Source: Massilia sp. Root335 (lineage in GTDB: Bacteria > Pseudomonadota > Gammaproteobacteria > Burkholderiales > Burkholderiaceae_D). From it: a stretch of DNA of 64,000 nucleotides. Location of the stretch: NCBI RefSeq assembly GCF_001425685.1, contig NZ_LMCY01000021.1, positions 275 to 64,274 of the forward strand. Reading direction: 5' to 3'. The position numbers were made by a program, and so were the translations under genes. Every line of letters begins with the position of its first letter. Position 1 is the stretch's first letter. The notes beneath the pieces are model-generated. The model had not been told where the DNA came from, ran no database searches, and saw only the letters and a list, made by a program, of their open reading frames with translations. Shown one piece after another: positions 18,531 through 27,330 of the stretch.

Positions 18531-19274
18531 ATGAACAAGCGCTTGCCCTTACTCTTGAGCCTGTTGGGCATGATCCTGTTGGCGGCGTCGCTCGCGTACT
18601 GGATCCTGCAGCTGTACCAGCCGCCCCAGCGTCCGCTCGCGGCGGTGCCGCAGGCTGCGCTGCCGGACCCGGCGATCGATGCGGCCGCCACGCTGTTCGG
18701 CGGCCAGGTCGCCGTGGCCAGCGCGACCAATTACCAGTTGACGGGCGTCGTGGCGGATGGGCGCAGCAGCGTGGCGATCATCGTTGCCGAGGGTTCGCCG
18801 CCCAAGGCGCTGAAGGTGGGCAAGGAAGTGGCGCCGGGCATCACCTTGGCGGAAGTCCATCCGCGTTACGTGATGCTGTCCGATGGCGGCGTGATGAAGC
18901 GCGTCGACCTCGCCACGGATACGAAGTCCGCGGCACCGATGGGCGGGCCGGGTGCCGCGGCACCGCAGGCGAATGCCCAGCCGAATTTCCCGCAGCCCCA
19001 GCAGATCACGGTCGCACCGGCCGAGCAGCCGACGCAGGGCAACGGCGCGGCCGTGCCTGAACCTGCCGTGCCCGAGCCGCCGATGGCGCCGGGCGCCGTG
19101 CAGCCCCAGAATCAGGCTCAGCCGTCGATGACGAATCCGGGCGACGTCGGCGCGCACGACAATCCGCCGCCCGCGAATCCGAATCCGATCAATCCGCCGC
19201 CGCCGAACCCGGTCCAGATGCCGCCGCAGACCCGCGCGACCGGCAATCCGGCCGGCCAGACGAACACGCAGTGA
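18531..19274 (+). CDS. gspC: Type II secretion protein GspC, short form with Pro-rich tail
   Basis: GspC links the inner-membrane platform to the secretin. The 247-residue protein has an N-terminal membrane helix (about 5-27) and a homology-region domain (about 55-127, ATNYQLTGVVADGRSSVAIIV to GVMKRVDLA). Where many GspC proteins carry a PDZ or coiled domain, this one has about 115 residues of Pro/Gln/Asn/Ala-rich low-complexity sequence. It is the last gsp gene, at the 3' end rather than the start of the operon. Confidence 0.88.
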   Translation: MNKRLPLLLSLLGMILLAASLAYWILQLYQPPQRPLAAVPQAALPDPAIDAAATLFGGQVAVASATNYQLTGVVADGRSSVAIIVAEGSPPKALKVGKEVAPGITLAEVHPRYVMLSDGGVMKRVDLATDTKSAAPMGGPGAAAPQANAQPNFPQPQQITVAPAEQPTQGNGAAVPEPAVPEPPMAPGAVQPQNQAQPSMTNPGDVGAHDNPPPANPNPINPPPPNPVQMPPQTRATGNPAGQTNTQ

Positions 19275-19287
19275 GCGGCGCCCGTGT

Positions 19288-20019
19288 TCAACGCCTGAGT
19301 GCGGTGAACGCGGAAAATTCCCACGAACGAAATCCGACCAGCAACGTAAAACCGTCGCGTTCCTGCGGCGGCAGGCGGCGGTCGTTGCGATGCATGCGCG
19401 CCAGCTCGCCAGCCAGCTGATGGATTTTTTCCGCCAGCTCGGCGGCGCTCGCCAGCGACAGGCGTGCGGGCAGGCACATCAGGGTTTCTCCCGCGCCGTC
19501 GAAGCGGCCGGCGAAATAATCCTCGACGACGTGCGTGCGGAAGAAGCGCTGCACCGGCCCGTCCGGCAGCCAGCGGAAGGCATTCGAGACCCGCAGCGTG
19601 TAGCGGTTCAGCGGCTTGAGTTCGATCACACCCAGCCGGTCGAGTTCCACCAGCAAGCCGATGCATTCCGGCTCGGTCAAACGATAGGTTTCGACCACCT
19701 GCTCCAGGCTCCAGTGCCCCAGGCAGCAGATCGCGACGAGCAGCAGGCGCGGATTGGCCACGAGCGCGTTTTCCTGGACGAGCGTCAGCGTGTCGGCCTG
19801 CGGCCTGGCGTCGGCCGCGCGCCGCAGCACATCCTCCATGGCGATGCCTGCCGCCTGGCAGATCTGGGCCAGGCGCGACAGGGTCATGTCCTTCTGGCCG
19901 AACATGCGCTTGATACTCGATTCGCTCATCGCGATGCGGTCGGCCAGCATCTTGTAGGTGATTCCGGCCGCGCGCAGTTCGGCGCGCAGGACGTCCAGCA
20001 GCATGTCGGGGGAGCTCAT
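19288..20019 (-). CDS. XRE-family HTH transcriptional regulator
   Basis: This 243-residue protein has an N-terminal helix-turn-helix (about 8-65: AGITYKMLADRIAMSESSIKRMFGQKDMTLSRLAQICQ). A C-terminal part of about 170 residues, rich in Leu, Arg and His, has no domain I recognise. It converges on gspC with a 13-base gap. The window gives no direct target; its own upstream region is shared with the divergent cupin gene. Confidence 0.85.
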   Translation of the reverse strand: MSSPDMLLDVLRAELRAAGITYKMLADRIAMSESSIKRMFGQKDMTLSRLAQICQAAGIAMEDVLRRAADARPQADTLTLVQENALVANPRLLLVAICCLGHWSLEQVVETYRLTEPECIGLLVELDRLGVIELKPLNRYTLRVSNAFRWLPDGPVQRFFRTHVVEDYFAGRFDGAGETLMCLPARLSLASAAELAEKIHQLAGELARMHRNDRRLPPQERDGFTLLVGFRSWEFSAFTALRR

Positions 20020-20214
20020 GGGGGTGTCGTTTCTCTCTTTTGTTCGTCAACTCGGCGCTAACGAATGTACAGAAGAAGGCAGGCCAGTTCAAGAAATGTC
20101 GAGTCCACGCTGCGATCGCCGTCCGCGCGGAAGCAGGACCGCTTGATGGGGCCGCTTAGCGTCCTGATGCGCATCAAAACATGCCGGAATCCATGCAGCG
20201 CCGTCGCTACGCTA

Positions 20215-20229
20215 CTGTCTAATCGACAG
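20215..20229. promoter_or_regulatory. Short inverted repeat before the cupin gene
   Basis: CTGTC-TAATC-GACAG lies about 30 bases upstream of the cupin start, in the 238-base gap between the divergent XRE and cupin genes. It could be an operator for the XRE protein, but 5-bp arms may occur by chance. No clear promoter boxes were seen in this gap. Confidence 0.25.
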
Positions 20230-20257
20230 ACATCGATGCGTGACGACGGAGGCGGAA

Positions 20258-20644
20258 ATGAGCATGAAAACGACGCCGGTCTTTGTGCTGGCGCTGCTGG
20301 GCGCGGCCGCATGGGCCCAGGTTGCGGGTGTGCGGCGCACCGACCTGCTGCGGCACGACAGCGTGGTGCCCGGACGGGAAGTCGTCCAGGTGCGCGTCGA
20401 CGTCGATCCCGGCCATGGCGTGCCCAGGCATACGCATCCGGGCGACGAAGTGCTTTACGTGCTCGAGGGCACACTGGAGTACATGCCCGACGGTCAGGCA
20501 CCGGTGATGCTCAAGGCCGGGCAATCCGTATTCATCCCGGCCGGCACGATCCATGCGGCCAGAAACCCCGGCACCGGGGACGGGGCGGGCATCGCCACCT
20601 ATATCGTCGAAAAAGGCAAGCCGCTGATCAAGCTGGCGAAATAG
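20258..20644 (+). CDS. Small exported cupin-domain protein
   Basis: This 128-residue protein has an N-terminal signal-like stretch (MSMKTTPVFVLALLGAAAWAQVAG). A single cupin follows, with motif 1 PRHTHPGDEVLYVLEGTLEY and motif 2 VFIPAGTIHAARNPG. The metal-binding His, His, Glu and His residues are all present. The ATG at 20258 has a GGAGG-type ribosome site (ggaggcggaa); an in-frame GTG 18 bases upstream is less likely. It stands alone and the substrate is unknown. Confidence 0.85.
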   Translation: MSMKTTPVFVLALLGAAAWAQVAGVRRTDLLRHDSVVPGREVVQVRVDVDPGHGVPRHTHPGDEVLYVLEGTLEYMPDGQAPVMLKAGQSVFIPAGTIHAARNPGTGDGAGIATYIVEKGKPLIKLAK

Positions 20645-20704
20645 CGGCCGCCGGGCGCCGGGCGCCGGCCGCCGGATCGCCGGCCGCCGGATCGCCGGTG
20701 CCGG

Positions 20705-20902
20705 TCAGTCCTCGTCCGGCTCCAGCTTGGCCTTCTTGAGCGCGCGCTTGGCGGCCAGCCGTTCGCTGGCCGTGGTCTTTTCGTGCGACCCGGCCGCGCG
20801 CGCCTTGGCGAAGCCGGCGAACGGGTTGCGGGGTTTGATCGGCGGCGTCGGCTCGACGCGCAGGCGCATCTTCTGCCGGGTTGCCAATGCCTTGTTTGCC
20901 AT
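20705..20902 (-). CDS. Small basic hypothetical protein
   Basis: This 65-residue, Lys/Arg/Ala-rich soluble protein (MANKALATRQKMRLRVEP to ALKKAKLEPDED) has no recognised domain. It lies 29 bases downstream of hslU on the same strand and could be the end of that transcript. Its coding nature rests on position, strand and a clean start and stop. Confidence 0.55.
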   Translation of the reverse strand: MANKALATRQKMRLRVEPTPPIKPRNPFAGFAKARAAGSHEKTTASERLAAKRALKKAKLEPDED

Positions 20903-20931
20903 CGCCGCCTCCTTTCCGACCCGTGCCGACC

Positions 20932-22278
20932 TTACAGCACGTAGCGCGACAGGTCTTCGTTGACCGCCAGCGCATCGAGCCGTTCGTTGACATAGGCCGC
21001 ATCGATGACGAGCGTCTGGCCCGACTTGTCGGTGGCCGAATACGAGATCTCTTCCAGCAGCTTTTCCATCACCGTGTACAGGCGGCGCGCGCCGATGTTC
21101 TCGGTGCGCTCGTTGACGGAATAGGCGATCTCGGCCAGCCGGAGGATGCCCTCGTCGGCGAATTCCAGCTTGACGCCTTCCGTCGCCAGCAGGGCCTCGT
21201 ATTGCTTGGTCAGGCTGGCGTCCGTCGAGGTCAGGATGCTCTTGAAATCCTCGATCGACAGCGATTCCAGTTCGACGCGGATGGGGAAGCGGCCCTGCAG
21301 TTCGGGGATCAGGTCCGACGGCTTGGACAGGTGGAACGCGCCCGACGCGATGAACAGGATGTGGTCCGTCTTGATCATGCCGTATTTCGTGTTCACCGTC
21401 GTGCCTTCGACGAGCGGCAGCAGGTCGCGCTGCACGCCCGCGCGCGAGACGTCGGCGCCGCCGTGTTCCGAGCGCGACGCGATCTTGTCGACCTCGTCCA
21501 GGAACACGATGCCGTTCTGCTCGACGTTGGTGATCGCCTTCTGCTTCATCTCGTCTTCGTTGATGAGCTTGGCGGCTTCCTCGTCGACGAGCAGTTTCAT
21601 GGCCTCCTTCACCTTCATCTTGCGGGGCTTCTTGCGGCCCGCCCCGACGCCGGCGAACATCGACTTGATCTGTTCCGTCATTTCCTCCATGCCCGGCGGC
21701 GCCATGATTTCCATCTGGGGCGATGCCTCGGCTACGTCGATCTCGACTTCCTTGTCGTCCAGGGCGCCTTCGCGCAGGCGCTTGCGGAAGGTCTGGCGCG
21801 TGACATCGCCGCCTTCCTTGTTGTCGCCGCTGACGTTGAAGCCGAAGTCGCGCGCCGGCGGCACGAGGATGTCGATGATGCGGTCTTCGGCCGCGTCCTC
21901 GGCACGCTGGCGTACCTTCTTCATTTCGCTGGCGCGGGTCTGCTTGATGCCGATGTCGATCAGGTCGCGGATGATGGTGTCGACGTCGCGGCCGACATAG
22001 CCGACCTCGGTGAACTTGGTCGCTTCGACCTTGATGAACGGCGCATCGGCCAGCTTGGCCAGGCGGCGTGCGATCTCGGTCTTGCCGACGCCGGTCGGGC
22101 CGATCATGAGGATGTTTTTCGGGGTGATCTCGTGGCGCAGCGGTTCCTCGACCTGCTGGCGGCGCCAGCGATTGCGCAGCGCGATCGATACCGCGCGCTT
22201 GGCCTTGCCCTGGCCGACGACGTGCTTGTCGAGTTCCGAGACGATTTCGGACGGAGTCATGTTCATATGTGTGCTCAT
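20932..22278 (-). CDS. hslU: HslUV protease ATPase subunit HslU
   Basis: This AAA+ unfoldase feeds substrates to the HslV peptidase. The 448-residue protein starts [23 protein letters not shown]. It has Walker A GPTGVGKT (60-67), the pore motif region GYVGRDVD, the intermediate I domain with [14 protein letters not shown] after it, and a typical C-terminal LSRYVL tail that docks into HslV. It follows hslV by 26 bases. Confidence 0.97.
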   Translation of the reverse strand: MSTHMNMTPSEIVSELDKHVVGQGKAKRAVSIALRNRWRRQQVEEPLRHEITPKNILMIGPTGVGKTEIARRLAKLADAPFIKVEATKFTEVGYVGRDVDTIIRDLIDIGIKQTRASEMKKVRQRAEDAAEDRIIDILVPPARDFGFNVSGDNKEGGDVTRQTFRKRLREGALDDKEVEIDVAEASPQMEIMAPPGMEEMTEQIKSMFAGVGAGRKKPRKMKVKEAMKLLVDEEAAKLINEDEMKQKAITNVEQNGIVFLDEVDKIASRSEHGGADVSRAGVQRDLLPLVEGTTVNTKYGMIKTDHILFIASGAFHLSKPSDLIPELQGRFPIRVELESLSIEDFKSILTSTDASLTKQYEALLATEGVKLEFADEGILRLAEIAYSVNERTENIGARRLYTVMEKLLEEISYSATDKSGQTLVIDAAYVNERLDALAVNEDLSRYVL

Positions 22279-22304
22279 GAATGCTTGCTTGCGGGAGAGA
22301 CCGG

Positions 22305-22841
22305 TCAGTCCAGCGTCTCGATGATGTGCGACATGTTCGTATAGATGCACAGTTCGCCTGCGATGGTCAGCGCTTTCTTGACCACGTCCGCCGGCGCGAA
22401 ATCCGTGTTTTCCTGCAGGGCCTTGGCGGCCGATTGGGCGTAGACGCCGCCCGAGCCGATCGCGCCGATGCCATCCTCGGGTTCGAGCACGTCGCCGTTG
22501 CCGGTGATGATCAGGGTTTTTTCGCGGTCGGCCACGAGCAGCATCGCCTCCAGGCGGCGCAGCACGCGGTCGGTGCGCCAGTCCTTGGCCAGTTCGACCG
22601 AGGCGCGCAGCAGATTGCCCTGGTGTTTTTCCAGTTTCGCTTCGAAGCGGTCGAGCAGCGTAAAGGCGTCGGCCGTGCCGCCGGCAAAGCCGCACAGCAC
22701 CTTGTTCTGGTAGAGCTTGCGCACCTTGCGCGCGGAGCCCTTCATGACGACGTTGCCCAGGGTGACTTGTCCATCGCCGCCGAGCGCAACCTGATTGCCG
22801 CGCCGTACGCTGACGATCGTCGTGCCGTGAAATTGTTCCAT
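22305..22841 (-). CDS. hslV: HslUV protease peptidase subunit HslV
   Basis: This is a proteasome-like Thr peptidase of 178 residues. The catalytic Thr is in [10 protein letters not shown], but here it follows a six-residue leader MEQFHG instead of Met alone, so the mature N-terminus must be made by more than Met removal. The conserved [21 protein letters not shown] and [12 protein letters not shown] blocks are intact. It is first in the hslVU transcript, 30 bases after a sigma-32-type promoter. Confidence 0.97.
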   Translation of the reverse strand: MEQFHGTTIVSVRRGNQVALGGDGQVTLGNVVMKGSARKVRKLYQNKVLCGFAGGTADAFTLLDRFEAKLEKHQGNLLRASVELAKDWRTDRVLRRLEAMLLVADREKTLIITGNGDVLEPEDGIGAIGSGGVYAQSAAKALQENTDFAPADVVKKALTIAGELCIYTNMSHIIETLD

Positions 22842-22870
22842 ATTTGCCTCGTGGTTGATCTGCTCATCGC

Positions 22871-22898
22871 AAGTGGGGATGTCAGATCAAATTGCAAG
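22871..22898 (-). promoter_or_regulatory. Heat-shock sigma-32 type promoter of hslVU
   Basis: On the minus strand CTTGCAA (22898-22892) is followed after 13 bases by CCCCACTT (22878-22871). The known sigma-32 consensus is CTTGAAA, a 13-14 base spacer, then CCCCATNT. Its position 30 bases before hslV matches heat-shock control of hslVU in other proteobacteria. Confidence 0.7.
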
Positions 22899-22949
22899 AC
22901 TGGATCATATCCAACGATCAATTGACATCCGGCACACACGCCGGCGATG

Positions 22950-24305
22950 TCAGTACTTGTGCGCGTACAGGCGCACCCGGTCGCCGACGCCGAGCAAGCG
23001 CAGCAAGGCGGCGACGAGGTGGTTCAGGTCGCGCAGCACGACGTCGCGCCCGTCCTGGGCCAAGGTGCGTAAATGCACGGCGAGGGCGCTCGCGGCCGCG
23101 TAATCGATGCGTGCCAGCCGCGAGCCGTCCAGCACGAGGGCAGGGCGGTCCGCCACGTGGTCGGCGATGGCGGCCAGCAGCGCGGCGCTGGAGCCCCGGA
23201 TCACGGCCGGTAGCAGGAAGCGGTCGCTTGGCGCCGCCGCGCCTTGCGCCACATGCGGGGGCAAGCTCGCGGCCGCCAGACTGACGGCGAGCTGCGGCGG
23301 CGCCTCGAACGACGGCGGCGACACTTCGAAGGTGACGCAATAATCCATTGCGGTCTCCTCGAAATCCTTTTCGCGGTTCGTCAGCAGCAGCAATTCCAGC
23401 AGCAGCAACCAGGGCGCTTCGCCGGCGCCGCGGTCGCCAATGGCCAGCATCGGCCGCAGTACGGCGACGAGTTGGTCGGCGCCCGCCAGCACCAGCTCGC
23501 GTCCCGCCTTGCGCAGGGCCTGCAGCGCCTCCAGCAGCAGGGCGCAGCCTGGCGGCGTCACCTGGGTAATTGCCTGGAATTCGAACCGGACGAGCGGACT
23601 GGGCGAGGCCGCTTGCGCGCGCGCGAGTTGTGCGCGGGCACCGTCGCCGTCGTCCAGGCGGCCGGACAGGCTCGCGGTCGGGATCGCGCCGGAAAACTGG
23701 TCGTCCAGCGCGGGCCCGGCGAGCGAGCGCGACGTTTCGGCGAACGGGTGATACGTGGGCGGCGACGTCTCGAAATGGCTGGCGTAGTCGATCGCGATGC
23801 TTTCGAACTCGCGGCCCAGGCCCATGATCTGGTACAGGTCGAACAGCATCCACCACGGCAGGCGTTCGCCCGCGCCGCCATTGCTGTCCCGCACACTCGT
23901 GCGCAGGAGCAGGGCGGCGGCGTCCAGCTGGTCGTTGGCGTACAGGATCGCGGCTTCCTCGACGACCAGGGCGCTGGACGGCGCGGCGGCCGCGTCCGGC
24001 AAGTCATCGGGGCCCAGCAGGAAGTCGGTATTCTGGTCGGCCTGCGGCGAGCCGGCGGCCGGGGGACGCCGGATGCCGCTCCAGGCGTCGTCGTCGAAGA
24101 TGGCGGAGGTCATCTCCAGTTCGATCTCGTCGATCTTGGCGGCGGTGGCGCGGGCGATTTCACGCTGGCGTTCGCGTTCCGCTTCCGTGTCGAGCGCCAG
24201 CCGGGTGACGGGGCCGGCCGCGAGCGGATTGTCGTGGCGCGGACGTGCAGCCGCTCCCGCAAGCGGCGCGTCGCCTTTTTTCTTCAGGAAATCGAAGAGC
24301 CCCAT
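22950..24305 (-). CDS. Double STAS-domain protein with internal duplication
   Basis: This 451-residue soluble protein is built as a tandem duplication. An alpha-helical module (150-185, PWWMLFDLYQIMG with F-E--A-DY---FE-SPP) recurs at 298-333 (PWLLLLELLLLTN with the same pattern). Each is followed by a STAS-like domain (about 205-290 and 363-448, the second with ALVLDGSRLARIDYAAASALAVHL). STAS domains act as phospho-controlled switches or NTP-binding modules, but the usual phosphorylated Ser/Thr in a DxS motif is not obvious. The start ATG at 24305 gives MGLFDFLKKK, a common opening of such proteins. The role is unknown; it stands alone between dksA and hslVU. Confidence 0.7.
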   Translation of the reverse strand: MGLFDFLKKKGDAPLAGAAARPRHDNPLAAGPVTRLALDTEAERERQREIARATAAKIDEIELEMTSAIFDDDAWSGIRRPPAAGSPQADQNTDFLLGPDDLPDAAAAPSSALVVEEAAILYANDQLDAAALLLRTSVRDSNGGAGERLPWWMLFDLYQIMGLGREFESIAIDYASHFETSPPTYHPFAETSRSLAGPALDDQFSGAIPTASLSGRLDDGDGARAQLARAQAASPSPLVRFEFQAITQVTPPGCALLLEALQALRKAGRELVLAGADQLVAVLRPMLAIGDRGAGEAPWLLLLELLLLTNREKDFEETAMDYCVTFEVSPPSFEAPPQLAVSLAAASLPPHVAQGAAAPSDRFLLPAVIRGSSAALLAAIADHVADRPALVLDGSRLARIDYAAASALAVHLRTLAQDGRDVVLRDLNHLVAALLRLLGVGDRVRLYAHKY

Positions 24306-24484
24306 TACGTCCTTGTCTGCCGCGCAGCGGCGCCCGGTCATTTGCCGGTCGAGACATTAGCATGGCGGCGCGGATGACACGGTGCGCACGCCTGAGCTGT
24401 GTCAAGTTGTCGGCGATCCTTCCAGTGTATCTGATAGGAAATAACTCGTGCGCACAAACCCGTGCCCGTCACGGGCCCCAAAAA

Positions 24485-24515
24485 CAAAAAAGCATGCGGC
24501 GAGCGCATGCTTTTT
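24485..24515 (-). terminator. Intrinsic terminator of dksA
   Basis: The stem GCATGCG/CGCATGC (24492-24498, 24504-24510) with a 5-base loop is flanked by A-runs on the left and TTTTT on the right, so it can work in both directions. On the minus strand it lies 20 bases past the dksA stop. Confidence 0.85.
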
Positions 24516-24533
24516 CATTGGCGCGCACGGCGA

Positions 24534-24986
24534 TCAGTCACCGTACAGTTTCTGCTTCAGCTCGCGGCGCTGCTGGGCTTCCAGCGACAGCGTCGCCGTC
24601 GGGCGGGCGATCAGGCGGGGGATACCGATCGGTTCACCGGTTTCTTCGCACCAGCCGTACTCGCCGGAGTCGATCGATGCCAGCGATTGCTGGACCTTCT
24701 TGAGCAGCTTGCGCTCGCGGTCGCGGGTGCGCAGTTCCAGCGCATGCTCTTCCTCGATGGTGGCGCGGTCGGCCGGATCGGGAACGAGCACCGTCTCGCG
24801 CAGGTGTTCCGTCGTTTCGCCTGCGTTTTTCAGCAGTTCCTTTTCGAGTTCCTGCAGGCGGTTCTTGAAGAACGCCAGCTGGGCCGGGTTCATGTAGTCG
24901 TCGTCGCTCATGGCCCGAATTTCTTCTTCCGTCAGGAGGCGTTCTTCGGGCTGCGCAACGGTATTCGGTTTCGTTGTTTTAGTCAT
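24534..24986 (-). CDS. dksA: RNA polymerase-binding factor DksA, zinc-independent form
   Basis: DksA binds the secondary channel of RNA polymerase and acts with ppGpp at rRNA and biosynthetic promoters. The 150-residue protein has the coiled-coil tip motif DPADRA (70-75). Of the four zinc-finger cysteines only Cys113 remains; the other positions read Thr116, Ser134 and Ala137 (WCEETG and TLSLEAQ). This resembles the zinc-free DksA2 type. It has its own promoter region of 230 bases and a strong terminator. Confidence 0.93.
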   Translation of the reverse strand: MTKTTKPNTVAQPEERLLTEEEIRAMSDDDYMNPAQLAFFKNRLQELEKELLKNAGETTEHLRETVLVPDPADRATIEEEHALELRTRDRERKLLKKVQQSLASIDSGEYGWCEETGEPIGIPRLIARPTATLSLEAQQRRELKQKLYGD

Positions 24987-25216
24987 GACTTCACTTACCT
25001 TTGATACGACAGAGTTTCCATTTTATCAGCTAACTCAGCGCTTACCGTTGTTACGGTGCGCGCCGGCCGGCTGCCGTAACGGCCCGGTTTCCCGGGCCTG
25101 CCCCATGCCCGACCGTGCGGGCGGGGCTGTCCAGTCGTTCACCACAGGGTGCATGCAGGTCAACTATACCGAGCGAAGGGCGGACCGCGCAAAGAGCACC
25201 ATAGAACCGGAGTAGT

Positions 25217-26272
25217 TTATACCAAACACTGTTCCAATCCGCGAATAAAGACATCTTTCGGTAAATTTTTACCAATAAACACCATCTTACTCCCGCGCGC
25301 TTCGCCATCCGCCCACTTTGCACCGAGGTCGCTGCCCATGATTTGATGCACGCCTTGGAAGACGACCTTGCGGTCGGCGCCGGCCATCGACAGCACGCCC
25401 TTGTAACGCAGCATGTTCGGGCCGAACACTTGGACCATGCTGCCGAGGAATTGATCCAGGCGCTCGGGGTCGAAGGCGCGCTCGCTCTTGAACACGAAGG
25501 CCGCGATGTCGTCGCTGTGGTGGCCGTGATGGTGGTCGTGGCTGTGGTCGCAGGCTTCCGTGTGCACGTGGTCATGATCGTGATCATGATCGTGGCCGTG
25601 TTCGTGCGCTTCGTCGGAAGTGAGGAAGGCCGGGTCCAGCTCCAGCTTGTCGTTCAGGTTGAAACCGCGCAGGTCGAGCACGTCGCCGATCGGGGCGCGG
25701 CCGAAATCCGACGTGCTGATCGGTGCACGCGGATTGATGCGGCGGATGCGCGCCTTGAGCGCGTCGACGGCGGCGGCATCCACGAGGTCGGTCTTGGACA
25801 GCAGGATCTTGTCGGCGAACCCGACCTGGCGCTGGGCTTCCTCGTGGCGGTCCAGCTGGTCCATGGCGTGGCGCGCGTCGACGACGGTCACGACGGCATC
25901 GAGCAAATAGTGGGCGCCCACTTCCTCGTCGACGAAGAACGTCTGCGCCACCGGGCCCGGATTGGCGAGGCCCGTGGTTTCGATGACGACGCGATCGAAG
26001 TTGATTTCGCCGGCTTCGCGCTTGCGCGCCAGATTGGTCAGCGCCACGATCAGGTCGCCGCGCACGGTGCAGCAGATGCAGCCGTTGTTCATCTCGACGA
26101 TCTGCTCGCTCGAATCCTGCACGAGGATTTCGTTGTCGATGTTTTCCTGGCCAAACTCGTTTTCGATGACGGCGATGCGCAGGCCGTGCTCTTCCTGCAG
26201 GATACGATTGAGCAACGTGGTTTTGCCGGCGCCGAGGAAGCCGGTCAGGATGGTGCTGGGGATCAATTCCAT
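25217..26272 (-). CDS. CobW/YjiA-family GTP-dependent metallochaperone, His-rich
   Basis: This 351-residue G3E GTPase has a P-loop TGFLGAGKTTLL (10-21), the metal-binding GCICC motif (about 64-68), and the VETTGLANPGP and SKTDLVD blocks. A long His/Asp-rich insertion (about 218-245, HEHGHDHDHDHDH and more) precedes the C-terminal CobW_C domain. The His stretch suggests zinc or cobalt handling. No Zur-type box or cobalamin genes were seen nearby, so the metal and client are unknown. Confidence 0.92.
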   Translation of the reverse strand: MELIPSTILTGFLGAGKTTLLNRILQEEHGLRIAVIENEFGQENIDNEILVQDSSEQIVEMNNGCICCTVRGDLIVALTNLARKREAGEINFDRVVIETTGLANPGPVAQTFFVDEEVGAHYLLDAVVTVVDARHAMDQLDRHEEAQRQVGFADKILLSKTDLVDAAAVDALKARIRRINPRAPISTSDFGRAPIGDVLDLRGFNLNDKLELDPAFLTSDEAHEHGHDHDHDHDHVHTEACDHSHDHHHGHHSDDIAAFVFKSERAFDPERLDQFLGSMVQVFGPNMLRYKGVLSMAGADRKVVFQGVHQIMGSDLGAKWADGEARGSKMVFIGKNLPKDVFIRGLEQCLV

Positions 26273-26384
26273 ATGTCGCTGTCCAAGGGTGTGAGCCGTT
26301 CCGGCTGCGGAGAATCGGAAGATTATGCCGGAATTTGCGAATCGTCACCACCCGCCATGCCGCGCCTGCCAGGCGGGGTACGGC

Positions 26385-27329
26385 TTACTTGCGCTTGGCG
26401 CGCGGATGGGCCTTGTCGTAGACGGCGGCCAGGTGCTGGAAGTCGAGCGACGTGTAGATCTGGGTCGAGGTGATGCTGGCATGGCCCAGCAGTTCCTGCA
26501 CGGCGCGCAGGTCGCCCGAGGATTGCAGCAGGTGCGAGGCGAACGAATGGCGCAGCACGTGCGGGTGCACGTGGACGGGCATGCCGGCCTTCTGCGCATG
26601 GATCTTCAGGCGGTTTTGCACGACGCGCGGGCTGATGCGCGTGTCGCGCGTCGACAGGAACAGGGCGGCGCTGCCGTCGCGTGCCGGCGGACGCACGGCC
26701 AGCCACGCCGCCAGCGCCGCGCGGGCCGGACCGCCGACGGGCACGCGGCGCATCTTGTTGCCCTTGCCGGTCACGACCACTTCCTGCGCTTCGAGTTCCA
26801 GCCAGCCGAGCGACGCAGGCTGGCCATCCCTGGCGGGGACGTGGTGGACGTCGAGTCCGGTCAGTTCGGACACCCGCAGGCCGCTCGAGTACAGCAGTTC
26901 GAACATGGCGCGGTCGCACAACTCCGCCGGTTCGGCATGGCCGGGCCTCGTCTTTTCCATGAGTTGCACGGCATCGTCGACGGCCAGTGCCTTGGGCAGC
27001 CGCTTGGGGCGGCGTGGCGCGCGCACGCCGTCGGCCGGGTTGGCCGCCAACGGAAGCTGGCGCGACAGCCAGTCGAAGAAGCCGCGCCAGCCGGACAGTT
27101 TGCGCGCGATCGACGCGGCGCTCTGTCCCTCGGCATGCAGTTTCGCGGCGAAGCGGCGGATGTCGAAATGGGTCAAGGTCGGCCAGTCGGCCTGGCCCGG
27201 CAGGTTGGCGAGCCGGGCCAGTTCGGCCAGGTCGCGGCCGTAGGCGGCGATCGTGTGCCCGGACAGCTGGCGCTGCGTTTTCAGCTCCGCCAGGTAGCGG
27301 CCGGTCCAGTCGTCGGCCGGCGTGTCCAT
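26385..27329 (-). CDS. xerC: Tyrosine recombinase XerC
   Basis: XerC resolves chromosome dimers at dif with XerD. The 314-residue protein has the SAM-like N-terminal domain and all catalytic residues: Arg in SSGLRVSELTGL, Lys in GKGNKMRRVPV, HxxR in HPHVLRHSFASH, His in LGHASI and Tyr in STQIYT. It follows the DUF484 gene with a 1-base gap, the same pairing as in many gamma- and betaproteobacteria, so it is the chromosomal enzyme rather than a mobile-element integrase. Confidence 0.96.
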   Translation of the reverse strand: MDTPADDWTGRYLAELKTQRQLSGHTIAAYGRDLAELARLANLPGQADWPTLTHFDIRRFAAKLHAEGQSAASIARKLSGWRGFFDWLSRQLPLAANPADGVRAPRRPKRLPKALAVDDAVQLMEKTRPGHAEPAELCDRAMFELLYSSGLRVSELTGLDVHHVPARDGQPASLGWLELEAQEVVVTGKGNKMRRVPVGGPARAALAAWLAVRPPARDGSAALFLSTRDTRISPRVVQNRLKIHAQKAGMPVHVHPHVLRHSFASHLLQSSGDLRAVQELLGHASITSTQIYTSLDFQHLAAVYDKAHPRAKRK

Positions 27330-27330
27330 G

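Noticed and set aside
25081..25098. GGCCCGG-TTTC-CCGGGCC hairpin as terminator of the CobW gene
   Set aside because: It lies over 100 bases past the gene, has no T-tract on either strand, and falls in the dksA upstream region.
25560..25605. DNA repeat of GATCATG/GATCGTG units
   Set aside because: It is the coding sequence of the His/Asp-rich stretch of the CobW-family protein, not an independent repeat.
26385..27329. Tyrosine recombinase as sign of an integrated element
   Set aside because: It is paired with DUF484 as in many chromosomes and matches XerC; no attachment repeats or phage genes are nearby.
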